This document shows positions 18,318 to 26,848 of a stretch of DNA of 41,000 nucleotides, piece by piece. The position numbers and the translations under genes were made by a program. The notes under the pieces are model-generated. The model did no database searches. It was not told where the DNA came from and worked only from the letters and a program-made list of their open reading frames with translations. The DNA lies in NCBI RefSeq assembly GCF_000787835.1, contig NZ_BBPP01000031.1, forward strand, positions 60,743-101,742, written 5' to 3'. The DNA is from Streptacidiphilus melanogenes. Its GTDB lineage: Bacteria > Actinomycetota > Actinomycetes > Streptomycetales > Streptomycetaceae. Position 1 is the stretch's first letter; each line of letters opens with the position of its first letter.

Positions 18318-20642
18318 ATGGCTGAGCAGGGCGGATCCATGCCGGATCCGGGCGGGGCCAAGGATCTGGCGGAGTTCGTCGCTCTGCTCGGTGAGTTGCG
18401 GGCGTGGGCGGGGATGCCCTCGTACAGGGTGCTGGCGAAGCGGGTCGAGGCACTGATACGGCCGCCGCGGACGATCTCACCCTCCACGCTCGTGAACGCC
18501 TTCAAGACCGGGCGTCAGCGTCTGGACCTGGACCTGGTGGTCGCGCTCGTCCGCGCACTCGGCGCGAGCGAGGGGGCAGTCGATAGCTGGCGCCATGCGT
18601 GTATCAAGGTCCACGCACAGGCCAAGACTGGCGGCCCGGTCGGTGCGTTCCGGCAACTTCCGGCCGATCTGCGCACGTTCACCGGCCGCCAGGAGGAGCT
18701 CGCGCAACTGATCGTGGCCGCGACGCAGCATCATGACAGCGGCGGCGCGAGGACAGTAGTGGTCTCAGCGATCGAGGGCATGGCTGGCGTGGGCAAGACC
18801 CAGCTCGCGATCCATGCCGCCCATCAGCTCGTCCGGCTCGGCCACTTCACCGACGTTCAGCTGCACGTCAACCTCCGGGGCTTCGACCCCGAGCTCCCAC
18901 CCGCTGACCCGTCCGCAGTACTGGAGGCCTTCCTGAGGCACCTGGGCGTCCCGGCGCAGCAAATCCCCGCAGGTGTCGATGAGCGCGCCGCGATGTACCG
19001 TGACCGGCTCCAGGACCGCAGCGCGCTGGTCCTGCTGGACAACGCCGCAGACGAGGACCAGGTCCGCGACCTGATACCGGCCAGTCCAACCTGTCTGGTC
19101 ATGATCACCAGTCGCCGTAGCCTGGTCGCGCTAGATGGGGTCTCCCCCCACCAGCTCGACGTCTTCACCGAGACCGAGTCCCTCGATCTCCTCTCCCAGA
19201 TCGCCGGCCCCGACCGCGTGGCCGACGAACCAGAGGCTGCCGCCCAGATCGCCGAATACTGCGGCCACCTGCCTCTCGCCGTCTCTTTGGCCGCGGCACG
19301 TCTGCGTTCCCGGCCCACCTGGACCCTGCAACACCTCGCCGACAAGTTACGCGCGGGACGCCTGACCGCCATCCGCGCCGACGGTCGAGCCCTGCGCCCG
19401 GCCTTCAACCTCTCCTACCAGGAACTCGACGCGCCACTGCGCCGGATCTTCCGGCTTCTCGGTCACCACCCCGGCCCCGACGCCACACCCGCCCATCTGG
19501 CCGCCCTGGCCGACATCACCGCAGAGGAGGCCGAGGATGCCCTGGAGCAACTCCAGGACGAGCACCTCCTGGCCCAGCCCACTCCGGGCCGCTACGAACT
19601 CCACGACCTGCTGCGTCTGCTGGCCGCCGAACTCGCCGCCGCCGAACCGGAACCCGTCGCTCCACTCACACGGCTCGCCACCTGGTGCGTAGCCACCGGG
19701 TATGCCGCAGCCGCCCTCATCGGCACCCCGAACCTGACCGGCGCCCCCGCGCAGGCCGCCGAGACTCCAGGCTTCGAAAGCTATGACGACGCCCTGACCT
19801 GGTTCGACCAGGAGCGAAACACTCTCGCTGCCGTCCAGCACGCCGCGGCCGAGGCCGGACTGGCCAGGCACGTGTGGCAGCTCGCAGAGACCCAGAAGCA
19901 GTTCTTCGTCGTCTGCCGCCACCTCGACGACTTCCTCGCCGCGCAGCAGTTGGCGCTGGTCGCCGCCCGGGCCGACGGCGACCGCAGAATCGAAGCCCAG
20001 ATGCTGACCGTGCTCGGAGGCGCGTACTGGATGGCAGGGCGGCTCGACGACTCCGAGGACTGCTGCCTGCAGGTCCGCCGCCTCTACCAGGCCCTGGGCG
20101 ACGCGACGGGTGAGGCGTCCGCACTGATGGCCCAGGGCGTGGTGCAGAACCATCGGGGACACCCAGAGCGCTGTGTCGACCTCATCACGCAGGCCCTCGC
20201 CCTCCTCGCCGGCCCGGACACGCTCCATCTGCGCGGGCAAGCGCTCATGAACCGCGCAGTGGTGTACAAGACCGCGCAGCATCGCCGTCCGCAAGACGTC
20301 GCTGACCTCCGCGAAGCCCTGACGATCTTTCAGCATGTGGGCGACCGTCGCGCCGAGGCCCTCGCCGTGGGCAACCTCGCTGACTTCCACCTACTGGACG
20401 CCGACCTTGATCTGGCGCTCCGCCTCTACCACGAACAGCAGAAGCTCGCCCGCGAGCTCGCGGACGCCTACGTTGAAGCGGAGTCACTGCGCGGAGCCGG
20501 AGACGTTCACGCCGCGGCCCACCGAACGGCGCAGGCACGACAAGCCTGGACCGAAGCCCTCGCCCTCTACGAGAAGATCGAGCACCCCAAGGCCGCCGAG
20601 GTTCGACAACGCCTCCAGACCGCCGCCGAGACCGCACCGTAG
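18318..20642 (+). CDS. STAND ATPase regulator: HTH-like N-terminus, NB-ARC, TPR
   Basis: A 774-residue signal-transduction ATPase. Residues about 14-95 resemble an XRE-like helical domain (SYRVLAKRVEAL, ISPSTLVNAFKTGRQRL) common before NB-ARC in Streptomyces regulators. The NB-ARC part holds the P-loop GMAGVGKT (154-161), Walker B ALVLLDNAADEDQ, sensor-type ITSRRS and CGHLPLAVSLAAARL. From about 500 to 770 are TPR-type helical repeats (AEAQMLTVLGG-like, ALMNRAVVYKTAQHRRPQDV). It has no SARP domain. Its family is thought to switch between ADP and ATP forms on sensing a ligand. The target is unknown; the divergent lectin is a possible one. Confidence 0.88.
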   Translation: MAEQGGSMPDPGGAKDLAEFVALLGELRAWAGMPSYRVLAKRVEALIRPPRTISPSTLVNAFKTGRQRLDLDLVVALVRALGASEGAVDSWRHACIKVHAQAKTGGPVGAFRQLPADLRTFTGRQEELAQLIVAATQHHDSGGARTVVVSAIEGMAGVGKTQLAIHAAHQLVRLGHFTDVQLHVNLRGFDPELPPADPSAVLEAFLRHLGVPAQQIPAGVDERAAMYRDRLQDRSALVLLDNAADEDQVRDLIPASPTCLVMITSRRSLVALDGVSPHQLDVFTETESLDLLSQIAGPDRVADEPEAAAQIAEYCGHLPLAVSLAAARLRSRPTWTLQHLADKLRAGRLTAIRADGRALRPAFNLSYQELDAPLRRIFRLLGHHPGPDATPAHLAALADITAEEAEDALEQLQDEHLLAQPTPGRYELHDLLRLLAAELAAAEPEPVAPLTRLATWCVATGYAAAALIGTPNLTGAPAQAAETPGFESYDDALTWFDQERNTLAAVQHAAAEAGLARHVWQLAETQKQFFVVCRHLDDFLAAQQLALVAARADGDRRIEAQMLTVLGGAYWMAGRLDDSEDCCLQVRRLYQALGDATGEASALMAQGVVQNHRGHPERCVDLITQALALLAGPDTLHLRGQALMNRAVVYKTAQHRRPQDVADLREALTIFQHVGDRRAEALAVGNLADFHLLDADLDLALRLYHEQQKLARELADAYVEAESLRGAGDVHAAAHRTAQARQAWTEALALYEKIEHPKAAEVRQRLQTAAETAP

Positions 20643-20879
20643 GGAGCCCGGCTGGTGCGGGGACAGCAACGATGGTGGCCGGTGCCGGTCGACGGCGTGC
20701 ACACGAGCCGCCAGCGGCGGCTGCGGGTACCTGGCGGGGTGAGTGGTGCATCGAGGACGGCCACCCACACCACGGCCAGGCTCGGCTCGGCGAACAGATG
20801 CCGGGCCCACGGGCGATCGCGGGGCGCCCGTCCTGGAGCTCGGTCTGGACGGCGCGCTGGCGGTGGTCCGTCGGCACAT

Positions 20880-21174
20880 CAGGCACCGGTGTACCCCGTC
20901 GTCGGACAGCTTGAGTAGCTGCTGGCGGCCGTCGCATGAACAGGGAGGACACTGATCGGACTGTGCAGGGTGCCCGCTCGTCTCTTCTACTGACCTTCGA
21001 GGTGTGATGTCGTCAGGGCGAGACCATCGCTGCACCGAGCGCAAGCTGACCCGTAAGTCCTTGGCGACCTCCCCGGTGGTGGCTCCGATGGAGAACCGCT
21101 CGGCTGCCTCCATCCGGATCCGCTCGAAACGCCTGCCGTTCAGGCGTCAGCCCACCACCCTGCGGATACCTCAT
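20880..21174 (-). pseudogene. IS630-family transposase remnant (N-terminus)
   Basis: Starting at ATG 21174 the reading is MRYPQGGGLTPERQAF, the usual IS630 N-terminus. A one-base shift near 21125 moves to the next frame: RIRMEAAERFSIGATTGEVA, then KDLRVSLRSVQRW, the helix-turn-helix. After about 21020 similarity fades, with a possible KLSDDG echo near 20900. The catalytic DDE domain is absent. This is a truncated, frameshifted insertion sequence. The rest of 20643-20879 shows nothing I can support. Confidence 0.65.
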
Positions 21175-21245
21175 ACACCCGGCATACCGCGACGATTACA
21201 CTCCGTCAGCCCCAACGACACCACGCCCCGAAAGTCAGTAACGCC

Positions 21246-21274
21246 AGCCCTCGGCCCGACTCGGACCGAGGGCT
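21246..21274. terminator. Hairpin downstream of the BTAD fragment
   Basis: Perfect 9-bp arms, AGCCCTCGG (21246-21254) and CCGAGGGCT (21266-21274). It lies 22 bases past the stop of the BTAD fragment on the - strand, and is followed by TTT on the + strand, so it could work in either direction. Confidence 0.65.
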
Positions 21275-21296
21275 TTACCAGTACTGGGGGAGGGCG

Positions 21297-21514
21297 TCAG
21301 GCACTGCCCTTCAGGAGCTGTGCGTAGACCCGCTCGATGAGCTCCTGGGTGGTGGGTTCCATCTCGACGTCCAGGGCCCGCAGTTCTTCCTGGAGGTGGG
21401 AGACGACCCGCTGGACCTCGGCGCGGTTGCCGCCGACGGCCTCGAGGGCGATCCAGTCCCTGTACAGCATCTCGGCCGCGGTGCGACATGCCGGTTTGGC
21501 GTCAGTAGGTGTGC
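21297..21514 (-). pseudogene. C-terminal fragment of a BTAD (SARP-type) regulator
   Basis: Reading from about 21506 on the - strand without a proper start gives AAEMLYRDWIALEAVGGNRA, then EVQRVVSHLQEELRALDVEM, and ends ERVYAQLLKGSA. This is the last helical repeat of the bacterial transcriptional activation domain of SARP-type regulators (LYRxxMxLxAxxGxxxxV pattern). The helix-turn-helix and most of the BTAD are missing. Similarity stops close to the palindrome CTGTCAGTGACAG at 21514-21526, suggesting that an insertion or deletion cut the gene there. It retains a terminator. Confidence 0.68.
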
Positions 21515-21526
21515 TGTCAGTGACAG
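21514..21526. repeat. Palindrome with TGTCA/TGACA, possible transposon end
   Basis: CTGTCA-G-TGACAG. TGTCA is the typical terminal sequence of Tn5053/Tn402-type elements. It sits where the BTAD fragment ends. No target duplication matching the other candidate end was found. Confidence 0.4.
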
Positions 21527-21618
21527 TACGGTGGCGGGATGGCTTTTTCGGCTGTTCGGCGGGTTGCTGGGGGTCGGGGTGGCCGCTGACGTGAGGGTGG
21601 CATGGTGGGTGCTTTTCT

Positions 21619-21627
21619 CTGTCATGG
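21619..21627 (+). repeat. CTGTCATGG repeat copy 1
   Basis: First of three identical 9-base copies within 1.25 kb. It lies just downstream of the peptidase gene. It may be a transposase-binding site. Confidence 0.4.
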
Positions 21628-21733
21628 TGTGGTGTTTCAGCGGCTCTGGTGCTGTCGTGGGGGCGGTATGTCTGATGACGGAGGGGGGCGGGTGTTCCGT
21701 TTTGGTGGACCGCCGGGGCCCGGAGTGGTCTGG

Positions 21734-22603
21734 TCAGTCGGTGTCGGTGTGGCTGGCAGTGGTCGTCTGACGAGCGAGGAGTTGCTGCTCGGCGTGCTCT
21801 GCCCGCTCTTGGGCCATGTCGTCGCGCAGTAGGCGCTCTGTGACTTTCCAGATGGGGGTCACGATGGAGATTGCTGTCATGGCGTCGATCCTCAGGTCGC
21901 TGCGGACTGTCCAGTGTCCGGGTGGCGCCTGCTCCTTGACCGGGATCGGGATCAGCTTCTGGCCCGTGTCGATTCCGAGGAGCCGGATCTCCGTGCTTGG
22001 GTTCGCGTAGGAGTTGCCGCGGAAGCTGCCGGATTCGATCAGCAGGCAGACGGCGGAGCCGCTGAAGCCCGACAGCGTGTGCATTTCCACGAGATAGGCC
22101 TCGACCCTGTGGCCCCGGCCGTCCAGGATTGGGTCATCGCGATTCGGCATCAGGGAGATGTTTCCGAACCGTGCGACCGGGTTGTTGGCCGCGCGCCCAG
22201 CGTGTCCGCTGAACCTGCCGATCATGAACGTGTCGTCGCCGGGTCCCACGTTGAGTTCCTGGGCTTCCTCCGGGGTCAGGGCCATCGTCTCGATGGGGAA
22301 CTGGACGGTGTTCGTACAGTCTGAGACCGTCAGTCGGGCCACGGCGTAGTCGTCCGGGATCCCGGTCTGCCAGTCCTCGTTGGGGATGTTCACGATACGG
22401 CCGTCATCGAGTCGTACCCACTGGCCGCCGCTTTCCACAACGTGGGCATTGGTCACCACGTAGCAGGTCCGCAGGTCCGATTCCGGGGTGCCGTGGCTGA
22501 CAAGAAACCCTGAGCCGCCCTCCGGCAGCCCTTCGAGCGCGGCGTCCTGAGACGGGTAGATGAAGACAACAGCCTTGAGGAAGTCGTCTGGGATACGGGG
22601 CAC
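21734..22603 (-). CDS. Cytosolic trypsin-like serine peptidase
   Basis: A 289-residue trypsin/V8-like protease with no signal peptide, so it acts inside the cell. The triad is visible: His54 (VVTNAHVV), Asp85 (PDDYAVARL) and Ser181 (LSGFSGSAV). The GTG start at 22603 follows AGGTGG. The C-terminal 50 residues are charged and helical (QERAEHAEQQLLARQ). Intracellular trypsin-like domains of this kind are used as effectors or sensors in actinomycete conflict systems. It is divergent from the transposition operon and lies within the possible element, so it may be cargo. The target is unknown. Confidence 0.85.
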   Translation of the reverse strand: MPRIPDDFLKAVVFIYPSQDAALEGLPEGGSGFLVSHGTPESDLRTCYVVTNAHVVESGGQWVRLDDGRIVNIPNEDWQTGIPDDYAVARLTVSDCTNTVQFPIETMALTPEEAQELNVGPGDDTFMIGRFSGHAGRAANNPVARFGNISLMPNRDDPILDGRGHRVEAYLVEMHTLSGFSGSAVCLLIESGSFRGNSYANPSTEIRLLGIDTGQKLIPIPVKEQAPPGHWTVRSDLRIDAMTAISIVTPIWKVTERLLRDDMAQERAEHAEQQLLARQTTTASHTDTD

Positions 22604-22788
22604 GGCTTGACCACCTGTCGCGGAACGGGGGTGCCGTGTCGTGGGTTTGGTGGCACCGGGGTGTTGATCCGCTGGTCATCGTAGTCCGCGTAGGGCCATG
22701 TCAATTCCGTTTTAGGTTGGGCGAATTGGCCTCCCTGTGGACCCCAGGGGTGGTGCGCCGGCGTGGCACCAGCATGGTGTCCACGGTG

Positions 22789-22851
22789 CTGTCATGGGCC
22801 GGTGTGTCGCTGACGTCTGCTGGTACACCCACCCCGCCCGCACTGTCATGG
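22789..22851 (+). repeat. CTGTCATGGG repeat copies 2 and 3
   Basis: Two identical 10-base copies at 22789-22798 and 22843-22852, 54 bases apart. They lie in the non-coding stretch between the peptidase start and the chimeric ATPase gene. Repeated short sites inside an end are typical of TnsB/TniA-type transposases. A TGTCA also occurs at 22699. Confidence 0.45.
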
Positions 22852-22944
22852 GAACGGCACTTTCTGCTCTCGCGGGTGCGGCGGCTGCCCATGGTGGTGG
22901 GTGTCCCCGGTGCCGGGGTGGGCGTCGTGGAGGGCGGGTCCGGG

Positions 22945-24285
22945 GTGGCGGTGCGAGCGCGTGGCCGCGGTGCTGACGTGGTCTCGGATGTGTTGCCGGT
23001 GTTGTCGGTCGAGCGGCCGGTGCTGGTGGCCCGGCTGCTGGAGTTGAAGGCGGCGGGGGCTTTGGCGTCGGCGCATGTGCGGGCCGGGGCGCAGGTGGCG
23101 GGGGTGAATGTCCGCACGGTGTGGCGGTGGTTGGAGACCGCGGAGGCGGAGGGGCGTTTCGAGCGGCGGCCGCGGCGGGGGTTCGTGATCACTGATGAGC
23201 AGTGGGATGTGCTCGGGCGTGCGGGTGGGTCGGTGGCGGTGCTGCACCGGCACCTGAAGGCCACGGCGGGCGAGGGTGCGCGGGTGCCGTCGCTGGCGAC
23301 GTTGTACCGGGTGGTGCACCGGGACCTGGAGGCGGGTCGGGTGCTGCCGGAGCGGGAGGCCGATGCCCGGGCCCAGGTGCGGATGGAGCGGGCGTTGACG
23401 GATCTCGCGCTGGCCGGCCGCGCCGAGGATGCTGCGGCGGGCCCGGAGCGGGGCGGGGCAGGGTATGCCCCGTCGCCGGCCGGCCGGACCGTGCCTGGGG
23501 CGGGTTCGGGGCAGCCGGGTAGGTCGGTGGGGCGGCCGGGCGTGGTGGCGGGTGTGGTGCTGGCGGCGGGAGCCGCGCTGGTGCGCACGGAGGCAGTCGG
23601 CGCGGTGGCGCAGGCGTTGGGGTCGGCGGTCGCGGGTGCCGGCCAGGGCATTGCGTGTGTGTACGGGGATACCGGGCGGGGCAAGACGGTGGCGCTGCGC
23701 GCGGCCGTGGCGGGGCTTCCGGCAGGGTTCGAGGCGGCCTGGGTGATGACGCCGGTGCGCCCGTCGCTGGCGGAGCTGCGCCGGGCGGTGTTCGACGCGC
23801 TGGGCTTGGCGGGCCGGTTCCCGCAGCGCTCCGCCCAGGCCGACGCCCTGATCGTGGAGGCGCTCGCCGAGCCGTGGGTGCTGGTGGTCGACGAGGGCCA
23901 GCGGTTGCCGGTGCCGTGCCTTCAGTACCTGCAGGGCCTGTTCGACCATCTGGGGACGCGGGTGACGCTGGTGCTGTGCGGGGCGGGTGTGGAACGTGCG
24001 GTGGTGCGCCTTCCGCAGTTGGCGTCGCGGGTCAGCGCCTGGCAGGAGGTTCCGCGCCTGCCTGCTGCCCGGGTGCCGGAGGTGATGGGTGACTTCCACC
24101 CGTTGTGGCGCACGGTGTCGGCCAAGGACCTGAGGTGGATCGACGGCGCCTGTGCGCGGGGCGGCTTCCGTGCGTGGTCGGCGCTGACCGTCCACCTGCA
24201 GAACGCACTGCTGACCGTCCCGGACGCGCAGGTGGACAGGACGGTGCTGCGCCGGCTGTTCCGGCGCGTGGGCCCGCCGCTGTGA
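22945..24285 (+). CDS. Chimeric protein: transposase-type DNA-binding N-terminus fused to TniB-like ATPase
   Basis: A 446-residue protein. I choose the GTG at 22945, which has GGAGGG 10 bases before it; the frame is open to 22636 but reads as noise. Residues 30-140 match the N-terminal helix-turn-helix region of the next gene's transposase: LLELKAAGAL versus LLELREGGAL, RTVWRWL in both, VPSLATLYRVVHRDL versus VPSLTTLHRAIRRDL. A Gly/Pro/Ala linker (about 155-205) then leads to an AAA+ domain like the ATPase two genes on: GDTGRGKT (241-248), VLVVDEGQ (312-319), FHPLW and GGFRAWSAL. The DDE core is absent. It looks like a duplicated tniA-tniB pair fused with the catalytic part lost. Perhaps it is a DNA-tethered target selector or regulator. 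Confidence 0.85.
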   Translation: MAVRARGRGADVVSDVLPVLSVERPVLVARLLELKAAGALASAHVRAGAQVAGVNVRTVWRWLETAEAEGRFERRPRRGFVITDEQWDVLGRAGGSVAVLHRHLKATAGEGARVPSLATLYRVVHRDLEAGRVLPEREADARAQVRMERALTDLALAGRAEDAAAGPERGGAGYAPSPAGRTVPGAGSGQPGRSVGRPGVVAGVVLAAGAALVRTEAVGAVAQALGSAVAGAGQGIACVYGDTGRGKTVALRAAVAGLPAGFEAAWVMTPVRPSLAELRRAVFDALGLAGRFPQRSAQADALIVEALAEPWVLVVDEGQRLPVPCLQYLQGLFDHLGTRVTLVLCGAGVERAVVRLPQLASRVSAWQEVPRLPAARVPEVMGDFHPLWRTVSAKDLRWIDGACARGGFRAWSALTVHLQNALLTVPDAQVDRTVLRRLFRRVGPPL

Positions 24286-24337
24286 CTGGTGCCGCAGGGG
24301 CCTCGCAGAGGAGTTGGATCGGAAGGGAGACGTGGCG

Positions 24338-26062
24338 GTGGACGGGGATCCAGAGGTGCATGGGGCGGGCACCGGCGGGTCCGCGTTGCCGGCCGCGTCG
24401 CTGGCGGCGCTTCGCGGCCCCGCGGTTCGTCGCCTGCTGGAACTGCGCGAGGGCGGCGCGCTGAAGAGCGACCATGTCCGCTCGGTGGCCGCTGCCTTGG
24501 CGGTCTCGGAGCGGACGGTCTGGCGGTGGCTGGCCGCGGCGCAAAGCAACCCCCACGCTGCCGCCGCTCCTGGGTTCCGCGACCGGAGAGCGACGCGGTT
24601 CACGGTCACCGAGGAGGTGCGGCGGCTGCTGGCGCTGTGGAAGGGGAACGTGGCAGCGGTCCAGCGCGAGCTCGCCGCCCGTGCGGCCGCCCGCACCGCG
24701 ATGGAGACGGCGCTGGAGGCGGCGCCGGGCCCGGGCCGGGGCGTGGTGGGGGTGCCGTCGCTGACGACGCTGCACCGGGCGATCCGCCGGGACCTGTCCG
24801 CGGGGGAGCGCGCGGGGCTTGCGGGCGGGGAGCGGGCCGCGCGCAAGCACGACGTGTTCCTGTCCCGGCCCCGGGGCTGGCGCAATCAGGTGTGGGAGAC
24901 CGACCATGTCCAGGTCCCGGTCCGGGTGGACGTCGAGGGCCGGCCGCAGCGCCCGTGGATCACCTGGTTCGTCGACTGCGCCACCTGCGCGGTCACGGGG
25001 GCCGCGGTCACCCCGGGCGCGCCCTCACGCGAGTCGGTCCTGGCGGCGCTGCGGTCGGCCGTGCTGACCCAGGAGCCCTACGGCCCGTTCGGCGGCCTGC
25101 CCGAGAGGGTACGCGTGGACCGCGGCAAGGACTTCCGCTCCAGGGCGGTCGCCGCCGCGTTCACCGCCCTGGACGTGACGGTCGAGGAACTGCCCGCCTA
25201 CACCCCGCACTTGAAGGGCACGGTGGAGGGCCTGAACCGGTCGGTGGAGTCGATGTTCCTCGTCGCACTGCCCGGCTACGTCCGCCAGCCCCGCCCCGGG
25301 CGGCGACCGGCCGCGCCGAGGGACGAGGAACTGCTTTCGTTCGAGGACTTCACCGAGCGGCTGCTGGAGTGGATCGGCTGGTGGAACACCGAGCACCATC
25401 CCCGGGGCCTGGGCGGGCGCACCCCACTTCAGGCCTGGCAGGCCGACGCCACCGTGCTGCGGGAGATCCCCGCCCGCGACGTGTGGACGCTCACCCTCGA
25501 GGACGCCGGAATGCGGAAGATCACCACCGGGGGCGTACGGTTCCGCAACCGCAGCTACGTGGCCGCGTGGATGACCGGGCACGCCGGCGCCCAGGTACGC
25601 GTGCGCTACATGCCGCACCACGACCACGAGATCGAGCTGTTCGACCCCGTAAGTGGCCGCCACCTCGGCTCCGCTCACCTCGCGGACCAGGCCACCCCCG
25701 ACCAGATCAGCGCCGTGCGCACCGCCCGCCAGGCACGCTCCCGACAACTGCGCAAAGACCTCGAGGCATCGCGGGACCGCGAGCGCTACGCGGCCGCCAC
25801 CGTCCCCGGCCCGCCCCGGACGCTCACGGCGCTCACCGCTGCCGAGGCCGAGGGGGAACTGGCGGCCGCCGATCGCACCGACCTGGCGGCGCTCGCTCTG
25901 CCCGACCTGCTGCCGCTGGCCGCGCCGCCACCTGGCTTGCCGGTTCCCGCGTCGGTGGCTGCCCGCCTCGCCCGCGCACACCCGACCCCGCCCGGACCTC
26001 ACCTGGTCGAGCCCGCGCCCGACCCCGCCCCCGACCGTCTGCCCGCTTGGGAGGAATCGTGA
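24338..26062 (+). CDS. Mu/TnsB/TniA-type DDE transposase
   Basis: A 574-residue transposase of the retroviral-integrase superfamily that cuts and joins element ends. The GTG at 24338 lies 8 bases after AAGGGAG; GTG 24332 and TTG 24314 are alternatives. An N-terminal helix-turn-helix (35-65, SERTVWRWL) and a second helical DNA-binding part precede the catalytic core: Asp189 (WETDHV), Asp261 (VRVDRGKDF), Glu297 (LKGTVEGLN), a D,D-35-E set. A Mu-transposase C-terminal beta-barrel follows (RFRNRSYVAA, VRVRYMPHHDHEIELFD), then a basic and acidic tail. It is 52 bases after the chimeric gene and overlaps the ATPase by 4 bases. The frame is intact, so it could be active. Confidence 0.92.
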   Translation: MDGDPEVHGAGTGGSALPAASLAALRGPAVRRLLELREGGALKSDHVRSVAAALAVSERTVWRWLAAAQSNPHAAAAPGFRDRRATRFTVTEEVRRLLALWKGNVAAVQRELAARAAARTAMETALEAAPGPGRGVVGVPSLTTLHRAIRRDLSAGERAGLAGGERAARKHDVFLSRPRGWRNQVWETDHVQVPVRVDVEGRPQRPWITWFVDCATCAVTGAAVTPGAPSRESVLAALRSAVLTQEPYGPFGGLPERVRVDRGKDFRSRAVAAAFTALDVTVEELPAYTPHLKGTVEGLNRSVESMFLVALPGYVRQPRPGRRPAAPRDEELLSFEDFTERLLEWIGWWNTEHHPRGLGGRTPLQAWQADATVLREIPARDVWTLTLEDAGMRKITTGGVRFRNRSYVAAWMTGHAGAQVRVRYMPHHDHEIELFDPVSGRHLGSAHLADQATPDQISAVRTARQARSRQLRKDLEASRDRERYAAATVPGPPRTLTALTAAEAEGELAAADRTDLAALALPDLLPLAAPPPGLPVPASVAARLARAHPTPPGPHLVEPAPDPAPDRLPAWEES

Positions 26063-26802
26063 CCGGATCCTGGCCGCACTACGTTGACCTGCCCGGCGCG
26101 CAGGTGGTCTCGACCCGGGCGCTTCTGGTCGCGCGGGAGAACTTGTCCGACACGATCGCGGCGCGGGCGATGATGTGTGTCCACGGTGCCGCGGGGCTGG
26201 GCAAGACGCTCGCGGTCAACACCTGCCTGCGGGAACTGGAGCCGGCCGAGGACGTGCGCCGTCTGACGTTCCGCGCCCGCCCGACCGCCCGCGCGGTGCG
26301 CTACGAGCTGTTCACGGCCCTGGATCTGCCGGGCGAGCCGCCGCGCCATCCCAGCGAGTTCGACCGCCTGCTGAAGACCACACTGGCCGAGCACCCGCGC
26401 ACCCTGCTGGTGGATGAGGCCCAGTGGCTCAACTCGGAGGCGTTCGAGTACTTCCGCTACCTGTGGGACGAGCCCGCGACCCAGCTCGCGATCGTGTTCG
26501 TCGGCGGAGCCGGCTGCCACACCGTGCTGCGGCGTGAGCCGATGCTGTCCTCGAGAGTGTTCATCTGGCAGCAGTTCTCCCGCCTCACCCTGAAAGAGGT
26601 CAAGGAGACCATCCCGCTGTTCCACCCGATCTGGGCCACCGCAGACCCCGCCGACATCGCCTTCGCCGACGGACACGCCGCGCACGGCAACTTCCGCGCC
26701 TGGGCCCAGTTGACCGCCCATGCCCGGACCGCGCTGGCCCGCACCGGCCGCTCGCGCATCGACCAGGAACTGCTGCGCTGGGCCTTCAGCCGCCTCGCGT
26801 GA
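26059..26802 (+). CDS. TniB/TnsC-like AAA+ ATPase
   Basis: A 247-residue transposition ATPase. The GTG start overlaps the transposase stop (GTGA), so translation is coupled. Walker A is GAAGLGKT (43-50) and Walker B TLLVDEAQ (115-122). FHPIW and GNFRAWAQL near the C-terminus are shared with the ATPase part of the chimeric gene upstream. Proteins of this class form filaments on target DNA and recruit and activate the transposase (TniB, TnsC, MuB, IstB). No TniQ/TnsD-type targeting protein or TnsA nuclease is visible next to it. Confidence 0.9.
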   Translation: MTGSWPHYVDLPGAQVVSTRALLVARENLSDTIAARAMMCVHGAAGLGKTLAVNTCLRELEPAEDVRRLTFRARPTARAVRYELFTALDLPGEPPRHPSEFDRLLKTTLAEHPRTLLVDEAQWLNSEAFEYFRYLWDEPATQLAIVFVGGAGCHTVLRREPMLSSRVFIWQQFSRLTLKEVKETIPLFHPIWATADPADIAFADGHAAHGNFRAWAQLTAHARTALARTGRSRIDQELLRWAFSRLA

Positions 26803-26848
26803 GCCCTCGCCCCGCGTGCCCGCGACGAACCGTGACGGAGGGTTCCTG

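Noticed and set aside
21734-22603. Exported protease
   Set aside because: The N-terminus (MPRIPDDFLK) has no signal peptide or membrane segment; it is cytosolic.
24289-26058. Open frame running into the second ATPase, giving a possible 837-residue protein
   Set aside because: Only the part after 26059 has domains. The upstream part overlaps the DDE transposase in another frame and is low-complexity.
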